DNA of 64,000 bases from Flaccisagitta enflata (GCA_965153355.1 OZ231126.1:36456001-36520000), one strand, 5' to 3'; shown: positions 1 through 54,617, counted from the stretch's first letter. Made by a program: numbers and translations. The notes: a model not told the origin generated them from the sequence alone.

Positions 1-17
1 GATTCCTGGACAGGCCC
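1..17 (+). tRNA. 3' end of tRNA-Pro copy (cut by window edge)
   Basis: Only the last 17 bases of a tRNA-Pro unit, ending in the acceptor strand ACAGGCCC, are inside the window. The array therefore continues to the left. It carries a CCTGG variant of the T-arm 3' strand. Confidence 0.6.
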
Positions 18-95
18 AGCCTTACCCCCTTCTTTTTGATTGAGCTGCAGAGTGAGTGGAAATGTGATAGTGTGTTTTGTGGCCAAACACCAACT

Positions 96-159
96 GGCCT
101 GTTGGTCTAGAGGTATGATTCCTGCTTCGGGTGCGAGAGTTCGATTCCCGGACAGGCCC
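96..159 (+). pseudogene. tRNA-Pro(CGG) pseudogene, 8-bp deletion
   Basis: Same unit as the intact copies (GGCCTGT acceptor, TGGTCTAGAGG box A, CGG anticodon region), but 64 bases long. Eight bases (GTCCCGGG) at the variable region and T-stem 5' strand are missing and the anticodon stem is altered, so the T-arm cannot form. Confidence 0.7.
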
Positions 160-237
160 AGCCTTACCCCCTTCTTTTTGATTGAGCTGAAGAGTGAGTG
201 GAAATGTGATGGTGTGTTTTGTGGCCCAACACCAACT

Positions 238-309
238 GGCCTGTTGGTCTAGAGGTATGATTCTCGCTTCGGGTGCGAGAGGTCCCGGGTTCGATTCCCG
301 GACAGGCCC
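238..309 (+). tRNA. tRNA-Pro(CGG), best-preserved copy
   Basis: 72 bases. The acceptor stem GGCCTGT pairs perfectly with ACAGGCC. Box A is TGGTCTAGAGG and box B is GGTTCGATTCC. The anticodon stem CTCGC/GCGAG encloses loop TTCGGGT, giving anticodon CGG (proline, codon CCG). The T-stem CCGGG/CCCGG is intact. A TTTTT run about 15 bases downstream is a plausible Pol III terminator. The layout closely matches animal tRNA-Pro genes. This is the copy most likely to be functional. Confidence 0.9.
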
Positions 310-387
310 AGCCTTACCCCCTTCTTTTTGATTGAGCTACAGAGTGAGTGGAAATGTGATAGTGTGTTTTGTGGCCAAACACCAACT

Positions 388-459
388 GGCCTGTTGGTCT
401 AGAGGTATGATTCTCGCTACGGGTACGAGAGGTCCCGGGTTCGATTCCCGGATAGGCCC
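388..459 (+). tRNA. tRNA-Pro(CGG), slightly diverged
   Basis: 72 bases with anticodon CGG, box A and box B intact and the TTTTT run downstream. There is one G-T wobble in the acceptor stem (ATAGGCC strand) and one C-A mismatch in the anticodon stem (CTCGC/ACGAG). It could still fold; function is uncertain. Confidence 0.7.
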
Positions 460-537
460 AGCCTTACCCCCTTCTTTTTGATTGAGCTGCAGAGTGAGTG
501 GAAATATGATAGTGTGTTTTGTGGCCAAACACCAACT

Positions 538-606
538 GGCCTGTTGGTCTAGAGGTATGATTCTCGCCCCAGTGCGAGAGGTCCGGGTTCGATTACGGAC
601 AGGCCC
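538..606 (+). pseudogene. tRNA-Pro pseudogene (anticodon loop lost)
   Basis: 69 bases. The anticodon loop reads CCCAGT (six bases, no CGG), the T-stem has lost bases (GTCCGGGTTC) and the 3' T-stem is ATTACGG. The acceptor stem still pairs. Confidence 0.75.
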
Positions 607-684
607 AGCCTTACCCCCTTCTTTTTGATTGAGCTGCAGAGTGAGTGGAAATGTGATAGTGTGTTTTGTGGCCAAACAACAACT

Positions 685-756
685 GGCATGTTGGTCTAGA
701 GGTATGATTCTCGCTTCGGGTGCGAGAGGTCCTGGGTTCGATTCCCGGACAGGCCC
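685..756 (+). tRNA. tRNA-Pro(CGG) with acceptor and T-stem mismatches
   Basis: 72 bases with anticodon CGG and correct anticodon stem. The acceptor strand is GGCATGT (A opposite G), and the T-stem 5' strand is CCTGG instead of CCGGG. Possibly transcribed; more likely a decaying copy. Confidence 0.55.
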
Positions 757-834
757 AGCCTTAACCCCTTCTTTTTGATTGAGCTGCAGAGTGAGTGGAA
801 ATGTGATAGTGTGTTTTGTGGCCAAACACCAACT

Positions 835-906
835 GGCCTGTTGGTCTAGAGGTATGATTCTCGCTTCGTGCGCGAGAGGTCCCGGGTTCAATTCCCGGAC
901 ATGCCC
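835..906 (+). pseudogene. tRNA-Pro-derived copy with CGT anticodon loop
   Basis: 72 bases. The loop has changed from TTCGGGT to TTCGTGC, so the anticodon position now reads CGT (formally threonine) on a proline tRNA body. The 3' acceptor strand is ACATGCC, giving one mismatch to GGCCTGT. Most likely a pseudogene. Confidence 0.6.
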
Positions 907-981
907 AGCCTTACCCCCTTCTTTTTGATTAAGCTGAAGAGTGAGTGGAAATCTTATAGTGTCAGGCCCAGTGACAGGCCC
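907..981 (+). pseudogene. tRNA-Pro array unit with internal deletion
   Basis: The spacer of the repeat runs to 'agtgtcaggcccagtgacaggccc'-like sequence: almost the whole tRNA is deleted and only the final ACAGGCCC acceptor strand remains, partly duplicated. Confidence 0.6.
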
Positions 982-1059
982 AGCCTTACCCCCTTCTTTT
1001 TGATTGAGCTGAAGAGTGAGTGGAAATGTGATAGTGTGTTTTGTAACCAAGCACCAACT

Positions 1060-1109
1060 GGCCTGTTGGTCTAGAGGTATGATTCTCGCTTCGGGTGCGA
1101 GCAGGCCTG
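1060..1109 (+). pseudogene. 5' half of tRNA-Pro(CGG), end of array
   Basis: The unit is intact from GGCCTGT through the anticodon stem (CTCGC TTCGGGT GCGAG), then joins directly to CAGGCCTGAGC. The T-arm is missing. The array stops here. Confidence 0.7.
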
Positions 1110-1493
1110 AGCAATTGTATTGGGTATTGGTATTGGGTTTACAATATTCTTGTATATTTGGGTTTCCCAATACACATAACTAATTTTGTATTATTAACAA
1201 AACAATACAATACTAAACAATACATAAAAAAAAATGATCAAGAGAAAAACGACATATATTTTGATATCTAATACATCCTCAGGTGATTTGTTTTTCTCTA
1301 ACATTGGGATCAATACTACAATTTTTAAGTTTGAGAATTTGGGGTTGACATAAGATATTTCAAGACTGTTGTTTCAGGAAGGAAAGAGTTTCAGTTGCGT
1401 GCTATTTTTGGTACATGGGGAGTATGAGAAGGTGCCCAGATGGCTATGGTCTCCTTTGGTCCGCCATATTTATCAGATGTTTTCTTGTAGTCT

Positions 1494-2060
1494 ACATACA
1501 CTGTCTTCGGATCGGACTGTAAAATGCAAAACCTTTATAGCTCCCAAACCATTTGAAAAAAAATCATGAAATTTTTAGTGAATTTTGGAAACATGTGACG
1601 GTTTTTGCCTGTCAAAGCTCAGATCATAGTATAAAAAGGTGAGGGAGATAAAATATTGAAAGAAAACCCATTTTTTAATCAAGATCAATTTTTCCCCCAT
1701 TTCCATAGGTAGGAGTTGTCTTTGTCTGCTTGAAATTGCTTTGCATTTCAACAAAAACTTTAGGATTTTTTTTTGGCGACAGATTTTAACCATATGTTAT
1801 CTATTTGCTGCATAATCTGAAAAAAAAACAGGACCTTCCTAAAAAAAACATGTAGCAAAAACAATTTTTCTTAAAAAATATGTTCTTTCAATATTTTGTT
1901 TTCCCCTCACCTTTTCCATAATATGATCTGAGCTTTGACATGCAAAAACCGTCACATATTACTAATATTCACTGTAAATTTCAGGACTTTTTTCCAAGTG
2001 GTTTAGGAGCTATAATTATAAAGGTTTTGCATTTTACAGTCCGATCCGAAGACGGTGTAT
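1494..2060. repeat. Imperfect inverted-repeat element, ~200-bp arms
   Basis: The left arm (about 1494-1700, containing CTTCGGATCGGACTGTAAAA) is repeated in reverse complement at about 1860-2057 (TTTTACAGTCCGATCCGAAG). The middle is AT-rich and no ORF was recognised. A non-autonomous foldback or MITE-like element is likely. 1110-1490 and 2060-2420 hold AT-rich sequence with nothing else recognised. Confidence 0.7.
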
Positions 2061-2423
2061 CTCAAGTTTGGACAGGAATTGGTGACCCTTTTCTAAATGG
2101 TACATATTTTTGGAAAAGTGTTGTGATAAATTCTGAAAAGGGAAGTTTCTTTCAGAAATTTTAAGGATAATTGTGATGGTCCGGATTAAACACCATTTAG
2201 AGCTCCAAAGGCTCTTGTCTTTTATATAGTGTGGAGTAGTAATGTTGTCCAACTTTTTTCCCTCATCTCCAAACCCTTTGATTATTTATGAATGTAGAAC
2301 AATATACAGGCCTGATTAGCTAATGGGTTGTTCAACACATCCAAAGCGAGTTTTCAGAGAAAAATGTAGCAGATCTCAGCAGATCTAAAATTTGAAGCGT
2401 TTTTAAAGGGGATTAAAACTCAC

Positions 2424-17008
<14,585 letters not shown>

Positions 17009-17377
17009 GGTTGAGTAAGTGAAAGACAATCTTGTCAGCCTTGTCAGCTTTCCATCGAATATTAGTATAGAATATTAGTATCTAGCTCCAAGCTATTGGC
17101 GTTGCAATAGTTTCTAGTTCGTCGATGACAAAAGCAGTCGTAAAATCCAGTTGCTTGTAAAATGTAGTTTCGAGTTGAAACTATTGCCAAATAATCCAAC
17201 GTTGTACGCTGTATATTGGATAGCAAAACGTTAAACAATAATCTTGGGTTGTCGGTACAACCGCATTGCAGAAAACGTTGGATCCCTTAAACAACAGTTT
17301 ACTGTGTTTAAACTGCATCATCAAATTTTTTTTCAAAGACAGAATTTTCTCATTTTAGAGGAAACCGAAAGGAGTAG

Positions 17378-17746
17378 TTATCTTTTCTTGTTTTGTGCTC
17401 CTCGACCTTCAAGATATCTTCGACAAAAAATAAAAGTTATTATTCTAGCTTCAATAAATAACTCTGAATGCTCTGATACAGGTTTCTTTTGATTAAGAAT
17501 GTGAGTTTTTCTGAAATGATCAATGGTTATTACAGATGGGTTGACCGATGGTAAAAAATAGACGGTCATTGCATCTGCCTTGAGGTCATCCTCATCCATC
17601 TCTTTTGCTGGACAGCAACACGCCGATGACAAATCTCCTACAACAAATGGAATACAACTACGAGAGATCAACAGGTCTTTTGACGTTCTTTCCCCTGGAC
17701 GTTGATGATCACGATGATGATGATGATGATGAGGATGATGCGTCAA
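17378..17746 (-). other. Open frame upstream of KIAA2012-like gene, not assigned
   Basis: A 122-codon minus-strand frame including EMDEDDLKADAMTVYFLP. Codon use is mildly coding-like and a possible acceptor CTGTCCAG precedes AAAGAGATGGATGAG. It has no similarity that I recognise. It could be a 5' exon, but I do not call it a gene. Confidence 0.25.
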
Positions 17747-17770
17747 TTGTCAATTGTTAGGACACCTGAT

Positions 17771-17774
<4 letters not shown>

Positions 17775-17822
<48 letters not shown>
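17775..17822. repeat. (GA)n microsatellite
   Basis: 24 GA units in the intergenic region between DCLK and the KIAA2012-like gene. Confidence 0.9.
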
Positions 17823-17825
<3 letters not shown>

Positions 17826-18173
17826 GCACGCAATGGGATGGTCTAGACGAGGATCCAAGGAGGGCTGCTCCACAGCAGAATATCCTGTCCTATGCTATGG
17901 ACTCGGGCAACATCATCCGGCCTTTTCTCTCAACAGGGAAGGAATAAACTTTCCTGAGAGGAACTTATGATTTAATGTTTGACACCCGTCACCACGACAA
18001 CCTGTGTTCTTTTGTTAAAGGTTAAATTTCGAGATTGAAATTAGGGTTTAATAATGTCGAGGCTGAGGGCGTTAGCTATTTTACAATTCCAGTATTTTAT
18101 GGTCTTTTGTTTGAGGGTCTTTTTTTCCAAAGTAACTAGATGGGAGCGAAATAATGCAAACTACACGTAATGC

Positions 18174-18888
18174 TCGGGTGTGTCAATACACACTTACTTT
18201 GTTTGATTGTAAATCGCGAAGTAGTATTTCTTTCGAATGAAAATCCTTGAGTTGAAATCTATCGATTTTAGCTTTTAAGTTGCTTGTCGCTATGACTAAT
18301 TCTTATATGTAAGCTCTAAATCAAGGGATATCCATTTAAGGATGGATTTAAGCCCAGGATTTCACTTCACGTAATCAGTCGGGTGTGTCAATATGCAAAG
18401 GGTTTTTTGATAAGACCATCAACATCAGACAGCATAAGATATTAAATTTTAAGACTTTTAGCGTTTTTATTTTATCAAATTTCATTCATCTTCCATTTTT
18501 TTTCAAAACCCCATTTTAGATGCTAATTTATCTGTATTAATGATTTTCTATCAGTATCATTGTTACTGAACTTAATCAGATTTACCACATGAATATCTTG
18601 ATGCTAATTCAAGTTGCAACAAAATAATGGTTGTTTATTTATCACCAAAGTTGTATAAAGAGACAATAACAAATCTTTTCTGTAGAAGTTATGAGTCTTA
18701 TTTTCACCAAAACTCAGTGCAGGTGCTGGAAATATATATATTTTTGATAATCTTTTCTTGCGCTAAAAAAACGGAAGATGATATAAATTTTAAAAAATAA
18801 AAATGCTAAAAGTTTTAAAATATTTTTGTTTACACTACCTGATGTCGATGATCTAATCAAACATACTTTTGCATATTGACACACCCGA
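18174..18888. mobile_element. MULE-like inverted-repeat element, 9-bp TSD
   Basis: Termini TCGGGTGTGTCAATA and TATTGACACACCCGA are flanked by ACGTAATGC on both sides (18165-18173 and 18889-18897). A second left terminus (TCGGGTGTGTCAATATGCA) lies at 18379. The arms are long, with CATCTTCC..GGAAGATG internal matches. No transposase. The 9-bp TSD with long TIRs points to Mutator-like elements. Confidence 0.75.
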
Positions 18889-18902
18889 ACGTAATGCATT
18901 AC

Positions 18903-19333
18903 TTTTGGGGCAGCGGCCCAAAAGAGCCAATGTCCTGCATAACAAGGGGGAAATTTCAAGACATCCCTCCGTTTTTTATCCTTTCCATCCTTCCACCCCC
19001 CCCTCCGTTGACCATTGAGGCCTAAGATTAGCCCTCCAGGCCTCAAAACAGACCACCTAGCTTCAAATCAGCCCCCTGTGCCTCAAATCCGACCTACAGA
19101 CCTCAAATCTGCCCTCAAGACCTACAATCAGCCCTACAAGTTTTCAATCAGCCCTCCGTGCCTCAAATCAGCCCTCCAGACCTCATATCTGCTCTCCAAA
19201 CTTCATAGATGCTCTCCAAACCTAAAATCTGTGCCTTCAGTATCCTAAATCAGTCATCTAAAGCCTGAAATTGCCACCACAGGACATCTGGAAATTCACC
19301 CCTGTGTTCTAAAGGACATCGGCTCTTTAAAGC
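18903..19333. repeat. GGCCTGA-unit palindromic repeat family, diverged copy
   Basis: It begins GGGGCAGCGGCCCAAAAGAG and contains about twelve 'CCTCAAATCAGCCCTCCAGA'-like tandem units, ending with GGCTCTTTAAAGCTGCTGCC. Same architecture as 28633-29100 and 39445-39920. Confidence 0.7.
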
Positions 19334-19639
19334 TGCTGCCCTGCTCTCACTCCACTTCTTCACTGGATAACTACAAGCAGGGCACAGGATACCGCTGACC
19401 ATATGGGATCCTTGGTCCTTGGCTGACTAGTTTAAATAACGGTCGCATGTTCAGGAGCAGTCATTTTCATTGATGTGCCTGCCCAATCAATGTCTAAGCT
19501 TCTGCATTGGTACCCTTGCCTACCACACATTAAAATTAGCACGGTCCATGGCTAATCCACCAATCCCTGGCCACTACCAGCTCATTGCGCCTACATTTCA
19601 CTGATCTATGCAGCTTTCCTCATCCTTGGCCGAAGACTA

Positions 19640-19791
19640 CAGTTGAACCCCGCAATAAAGGATGCCAAGTGATTGATAAATTCTATCGGTTATGAGTGGA
19701 TTCCTGTTATTGCCAATAAAATGAAATAATATGAAAAGACTAAGATGTCTATCTATTAAAGAAGGATTTTTGTTATAGCGGGATTTAACTG
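19640..19791. mobile_element. 152-bp TA-flanked MITE
   Basis: CAGTTGAACCCCGCAATAAA at one end and TATAGCGGGATTTAACTG at the other, both flanked by TA. This resembles pogo/Tigger-type Tc1-mariner termini. A single related end (GCGGGGTTCCACTGTA) is at about 10097-10115. Confidence 0.75.
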
Positions 19792-20356
19792 TACTGTAGT
19801 GTAATAAAGCGAATCAGAAAACAGTTTTCGTTAATGAGTAGTATTTATTAAAAAACGAACGTCTCAACAAAAATCCTGATGACAATTATGCAATTGAAAG
19901 AAATGGGACATCGATGCACTGTTGTATAGTTCTTAACGTCAATTAATACTAAATGATATTTAGCAATTTTGGACAAAAATATCGCTTTCGCTTTAACACA
20001 TCTGCTATTGAAATTATGACGACCAGATACAGATCAAACCAGGGATAGACTGAGGCGGCAATCTTGCCTCGTCGTTTTTCTCGTACTAATATGACTAGTT
20101 GCGAACTTAACAAGGCCGGATACGACGCACTGAAAATTACCATCAAATTTGCTACCCGAGCCACATGAATCATGAATTTTATAAAATGGAATTTGATGAA
20201 AAAATTTGCTTTGATATTTTCAATTAAACTGTCAACATACATATTTTGCATAAAATAACTTGCATATACCAGTATTAATCTCAAATCCTTTGTTTTACAG
20301 CTGAAAAACATGCGAAATACAATGAAAAACTCGCTTTGTCAATGTACCATGGCCCA

Positions 20357-20498
20357 CTGAAAATTTTAAATTTGCATAGAAAATCAAAATATCAACAAAA
20401 CAAGAACATAGCGCGATTCCTAAATCATTTACTGAGCGCGCTATGTTCTTAATTTGTTGATTTTTTGATTTCCTATGCAAATTTAAAATTTTCAATGA
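20357..20498. repeat. Small inverted-repeat element
   Basis: CTGAAAATTTTAAATTTGCAT and ATGCAAATTTAAAATTTTCA arms with an inner pair around AAGAACATAGCGCG. About 142 bp. 19800-20350 is otherwise featureless AT-rich DNA. Confidence 0.7.
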
Positions 20499-20734
20499 GC
20501 AGTTGCTGAAATGATTGTTATCATTTTTTGTACTGTTTTGTCACATCAAAAGCGAGTTTCTTTCGATTTTTTTTGCATTCAAGTCATTTGACAGCAACAG
20601 ATTGGTTTCCTCACATATGTATGCACATCTAATTTTTCAAATAATAACACAATCATGGATCACAGCAAAAATTGTAAAGCGATTGGTAACTTTGTCCTCC
20701 GGGTACACTCTACTTGATTTACTTTCAGTGTGTC

Positions 20735-20922
20735 ATACACGGCTACCCCAGTCGCGTGCGGTTAGGCAGGGGCTATATTTGAGGCCACTTGATCACTTGG
20801 GCAGGAGCAGTGAGGCCAAAGACCGCGAACCCCCCAAGAAGTAAAGTGTGACAGACGGACCGACGGACCGACGGACGGACCGACAAAGCGGGGTGTAGAG
20901 TCGCTTAGCACGCGACTAAAAT
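20735..20922 (-). repeat. Hairpin-ended dispersed repeat, copy 5
   Basis: It runs from CACGGCTACCCCAGTCGCGT through CACTTGGGCAGGAGCAGTGA and GGACCGACGGAC repeats to GGGGTGTAGAGTCGC, TTAGCACGCGACTAAAA. Confidence 0.8.
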
Positions 20923-20929
20923 TGACAGC

Positions 20930-21900
20930 TGTGAAGAAAAGAAAGGGAAAACTAAAAGGAAAACCACCGAAAAAATTGGTCATGCTACAAAAGGAAACCA
21001 GCGATAGAATGGAAGAAATCCGGTAGCCGTTAATATTTTAAAGAATCGCCGTTAAAAATCAAGCTCCGGTTACACAGTAACCAACATTCGAGTGAGCATT
21101 GAAAAGCATGCATGCAAATTCGCATTAATTCATTGCCCCGAAATACTTGTATTTTCTCTTTTTCAATCTTATCTTCTTTTCTTGAACTGACGATGATGAA
21201 ATATTCCATATTTCTAACGATCGGGAGTCTTCAATCTAAATTATGAATTTCCAATCGAGGCCTCATAATGTTGACCATCCCGCTTCTCTAAATCTATACT
21301 ATAGTGAAACTACATTTCATTTTCAAGCTGAGTGAGTGACGAAATAAAGTTATGAATTAATTCTATGACGAAGGATAGAAATGTGGAAAATCACATATCG
21401 TTTCAGGCTTTCAGCAGATGTATGAATGGATGGTTTTTGGATTGAATAAAGATGAAATTGATCAGTTTGGTGAAAAGAGACGAGGTTTTAAGTTGCCTTA
21501 TCGTGAAAATTAATGTTGAATTAACATAACTCAAATTAACTTGATAATGACACGCAATAATGAAGATGGCGTTTCAAAGTGATATCGGAAAATGATTGTG
21601 TTCTTGGCGGAAGAATCCCACAAATTTGATTCGGTGATTCTCCAAAGGAACTGTCATTCAACCGCGTTATGAGACAAAGACAAATCAAAAGGCAACTTAT
21701 CAAATAAATATTCATACAACGGGACGACCAGGGACAAAGAATATAGTAACAAATGATAAAATGAGTTCAAAATAACCGATATTATTGACTGTGATAGGAG
21801 GGGAGGGGGGCATCCAGTCTGAATGATGATGATGGTGGTGGTTAGGGATGGTAATGGTAGTGATTGTGGTGATGAAAATGGTGACGATGTTGCTGGCAAT
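20930..21900. other. Intergenic, no feature recognised
   Basis: AT-rich sequence 3' of DCLK. No ORF, repeat or clear polyadenylation signal for the minus strand was identified by eye. A (GAT)n tract follows at 21906-21947. Confidence 0.5.
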
Positions 21901-21905
21901 GCAAC

Positions 21906-21947
<42 letters not shown>

Positions 21948-22041
21948 TGATGATGATGGCGATGATAATGACGTAAATGACGCAGATTGAGAAAAAAATG
22001 AGCAGCGAATCATGCGAGGGTCTGAAATCGTCTGAAAAAAA

Positions 22042-49172
<27,131 letters not shown>

Positions 49173-49330
49173 CGCCTCTCCACACTTTCCGCCTCATTAG
49201 AACGCACACACGCGTGCACACGCCCACGCCTAGGCGCGTACAAACGTCGACGTGCACGCACACGCCAGACCGCAAACTTCAGTGGCGCGTTACTGACGGC
49301 GACGTATCATTTTCTGATGTTGAGGTGGCG
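49173..49330 (-). promoter_or_regulatory. CpG-rich patch upstream of the DCLK start
   Basis: Dense CpG (GCGTACAAACGTCGACGTGC, GCGCGTTACTGACGGCGACG) directly upstream of the ATG in an otherwise AT-rich region. Candidate 5' UTR/promoter; no TATA box assigned. Confidence 0.4.
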
Positions 49331-49635
49331 AGAAACGACGGTGTTCTTTTGTCTTTGACGTTCATTTCAAAAAGACGCAAACCGTCTCTCGCTCATAGCA
49401 GGTGCACAAATCATGCAAAAAAATCATTCACTTATTTCACGTCCTCATGGTGCATCGTGGAGCACTTCTTTTAATCCCAACTTGATGATTTCATTTTGAG
49501 TGTATCTCTACGACATGATAATAGTTGTCATGCGACGACGCGAAGAGGCGGTTTGGACGTCAATTGTCCTGTGGAAAAATGAAGTGAAAAAACGGGTTAT
49601 GAAGACGTATATGACGCAACTTGTTTGCAAAGAGA

Positions 49636-49807
<172 letters not shown>

Positions 49808-49970
49808 GAAAGAGAGACTAAGACATGGAAAGTCAAGCCAGAGGAAGAGAATAAAGGACAGACAGACCCAAGGAAAGTAAAAAGGGAAAATAAGGCACAG
49901 CAAGTTAAAGGTTTTCTTATTTTCTATCTTTTTGTTTAAAGAACAAAATCAATGTATCGATTCAGAGAAA

Positions 49971-50014
<44 letters not shown>

Positions 50015-50021
50015 GGAGGGA

Positions 50022-50243
50022 CATTTGAACAAGTGACGCGGGGTAACAATAATGTTGCGGACGGGTGGGCAGTGGCGTCCAACCCCCCATGCACACCCTA
50101 TTCCTCACATAAGTACACAAACTTCACCATCAGTATGATGGTTTTTCAGCTTTTTGATTCAATCATTACCAACGGACCGACGAACCAACAGACCGACAGA
50201 CGGACAGACAAAGCCTCTTATGGAGTTGCGTGTCCGCAACTAA
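50022..50243 (-). repeat. Hairpin-ended dispersed repeat, copy 9
   Basis: CAAGTGACGCGGGGTAACAA, TTGCGGACGGGTGGGCAG, GACCGACGAACC, ending GGAGTTGCGTGTCCGCAACT, AAAAA. Confidence 0.85.
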
Positions 50244-50249
50244 AAAGAA

Positions 50250-51535
50250 GAGGAAAATAAAGAGAGAGGCCTAGAGGCTGGGTTTACATTTGACTCGCTT
50301 TCTTTGAGCAAAAAAGAGGCAGAGAAAGAGACCCAGTGAATAGTGACCGTGGCGAAAATATTCTGGGAAACACGATTTTATCTCTTAACAAACACGACAC
50401 CTCCGGTAACTCCACTAATCGCCAAGATTGTCAGTTCCTCACTCTGCTCTGGCTCGAGTTTGGACCAGTTTTTCCCCGGAAGAGAAAGAGAAAAATCACG
50501 TTGGATTTGGGGCTTTTCAGTGTATTATTATTCTTTAATGAGCTTAAAATAATATTCTTTATATTTTTCGATGCAGACTGTCGCTCTTACTCTTCGCTCA
50601 GGCTTCCTGAGAGAGTCGGAGAAGAAAGAAGGTGACGGAATAATTCCGCGTAAATGCGAGTGATTCATGCCTTTGAAAGACTAAGTCCTGAGTTTGCTGA
50701 GCATTTCTGATCCGAGTTTTGCACCTGGGGGCTTGGTAAGCTCCCCAAGCGAGTCTTGAAGTCTCCACTTGAGATGGTCACATTCGATTTTTAATGGTTG
50801 ATTGTAGCGGTAAGGTTTTGTCACGTTATATTTATTCAATAAAACTCTGAATTCTGCCTTCTTAGGGATATCCCTGTTGTCCAATTTTCAGGCTCACTTG
50901 AGCGCTATTTCATGCCCGCTAAAAGTCATGGCTTAAAAAAAAAGATATTTTTTTCTTTACTTCAGAATCGACTCGAAAATGACAATCGTGATACGTGCCG
51001 AGTGGCTTTCTCGGTAGCTGAGATCTCGACAATTTAAGAGCCCAAAGTTTTCAACATTTTCAAAATTTGAGGTCGAGCGCGTCCTTCACAGAACTCTTTA
51101 AGACACGTAAATTGCCTTTCGCTAGAAAGTAGACGAGGAAATAAAAGAAAGGAAAAAAGAAAGGGCCTTCGACCAAACAGGGAGCGCAGAGGGCTTGGTA
51201 TACAAATTGTTTAATTCAATTAACGGTTTTTAAATTAGGTTAAAATTAATGACTCAAGATTTAGGCGGATACAACTTTGTCAATCAACCTGATCGCTTTA
51301 AATTTCAAAATGGCAAGTCTTTGAGAGCTTTGAGATTTGGAAAAAGTAACAGGAGGTGGACGAGAACCTGGATCTCGGAGAAGAATGGGAAACTCGTTGG
51401 TCGATAATCTTCGTTATCCACGCTTCGCATGGCCAAGCAACATTTTAACTAGACTCATTAGGAAGGTTGAATGGTTTGAAACTCTGATCCGACTTAGACA
51501 TCAGTGAAAATGAGCTCGACATCTACACGCCGTAT
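50250..51535. other. Upstream of DCLK, nothing recognised
   Basis: Mixed-composition sequence. A 67-codon minus-strand frame at 50681-50884 has no similarity that I recognise and no splice context. Confidence 0.45.
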
Positions 51536-51538
51536 TTT

Positions 51539-51917
51539 ATAGTCGCGTGCACGCGACTCTACAACCCGCTTTGTCGGTCCGTCCGTCCATCGGTCCGTCC
51601 GTCGGTCCGTCCGTCCGTCACACTTTACTTTTTTGTACTATAATGTCAACTCTTAGGACATTTTAAGTCATTTTAAGTCATTTATAGCTATTCAAAGTCA
51701 TTTTGAGTCATTCTAAGTTATTTTAAGTCATTTTAAGTCATTTAAAGTCATTTTAAGTTAATTTATGTCATTTTTGGTCATTTGGTTTTTTAGTCATTTT
51801 TAGTCAATTTCGGTCATTTTAGGTCATTCTAAGTCATTGAAAGTCATTCTAAGTCATTCTAAGTCATTCTTTGTCAGTAAGTCTCGCACGCGACTTATAG
51901 GTGTTGGCCTTGTTTTA
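51539..51917 (+). repeat. Hairpin-ended dispersed repeat with AAGTCATTTT array
   Basis: Palindrome AGTCGCGTGCACGCGACT at the start, GTCC repeats, about 20 AAGTCATTTT/AAGTCATTCT decamers, end GCACGCGACTTATAGGTGTT, ggccttgtttt. Same layout as 4073-4420. Confidence 0.85.
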
Positions 51918-51919
51918 TA

Positions 51920-53551
<1,632 letters not shown>

Positions 53552-53649
53552 TAGAAAGAGTGAGAAAGCAAGAAAAACGTTTGTCAAAAGACCCAGTCCG
53601 ACAGAACAAACACAGATGACAGAAACAGTGTGAAACGGATCTGGAGATA

Positions 53650-54544
53650 AATTTAGATTGATCAACGGACAAGAGAATTAAGAGTTGGAGGCAAATACTT
53701 TTCCTTCGGCATGTTTCTGTTAAAAAAGGAAGACTGTTTTTTTTTGTGAAATTTGAATTAAGGCCGGGCGACGTGTCAAAATAAAAATTGGCAAGGTCAT
53801 TTGAGGCCAGAGTCTCGGGATGCGGCCGGTGAAACTAGAATATGTGTTTACAAGGCGTAGATTGTGAATATGTTGACTGTATCATCAGCTACATGAGAAT
53901 ATGATTAATGGTGAAATAGCGCATAAAAGAACGATGTAACTGTTAGATAAGGATGACGCAGAATAGAAGGATAAATCGAAACAGGTGAAACAAAGCCATG
54001 AGGCCGGAGGATAGGTCTTGAGAGCTAAGTATCAAACAACCGCCCATACAGAGTCTGAACAATATTCACAGAGGAGTAGGTCTCATACAATTGCATCTCT
54101 GAAAAGCGATCCCATGCTTTGAATTTAACTGTTTAGAACCAAATTCATCTTCACTCGTAAGATAATGAAAAATAAAAAAAGAATAATTAAATGAAAACCA
54201 GGCAGAGCGAACAGACAAAGAAAACGGCAACAGCTGAACTCTGATGCTCACAAAAAACTTGAACAATCAGATGGATGAATCATGAAAGCATCCTTCATTT
54301 TTAGAGTTGAAAAATCCGAGTATTTCGGACAGAACGGGAGAAAGAAAGCAGAAAAGAAAGATTGAAAGTAAGAAAAGAGAAAAAGGAAGCGAACGCGAAT
54401 GCAAACGTGGGTTTGAACTGCTTTTTTGCCTCTCTTCCAAATCTCAAGTGGAAAAGGAGAGAAAAAAAAAAATTCCCCGCTTTTGAAAAATGGAAAACCG
54501 AATCGATCGCCCAGATTTCAAATATCCGAGTTCATCGTCAGTCT

Positions 54545-54545
<1 letters not shown>
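53650..54545. other. Nothing recognised
   Basis: Unique-looking sequence, no supported ORF or repeat. Confidence 0.45.

Positions 54546-54546
<1 letters not shown>

Positions 54547-54617
<71 letters not shown>
54547..54617. repeat. (CT)n microsatellite
   Basis: About 35 units. Confidence 0.95.

Larger units (their letters stand above)
1..1110 (+). repeat. Tandem tRNA-Pro gene array, ~150-bp unit
   Basis: About eight units, each a 72-bp tRNA-Pro body plus a 78-bp spacer (AGCCTTACCCCCTTCTTTTT ... GGCCAAACACCAACT). The starts at 238, 388, 538, 685 and 835 are 147-150 bp apart. Copies differ by point changes and small deletions, so this is old tandem amplification with birth-and-death decay. 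Confidence 0.9.

Noticed and set aside
337-1170. 277-codon minus-strand ORF with repeated LTLQLNQKEGG units
   Set aside because: It is the antisense translation of the tandem tRNA-Pro array.
50681-50884. 67-codon minus-strand ORF upstream of DCLK
   Set aside because: No recognisable similarity, no splice signals or start context that stand out; length is within chance expectation.
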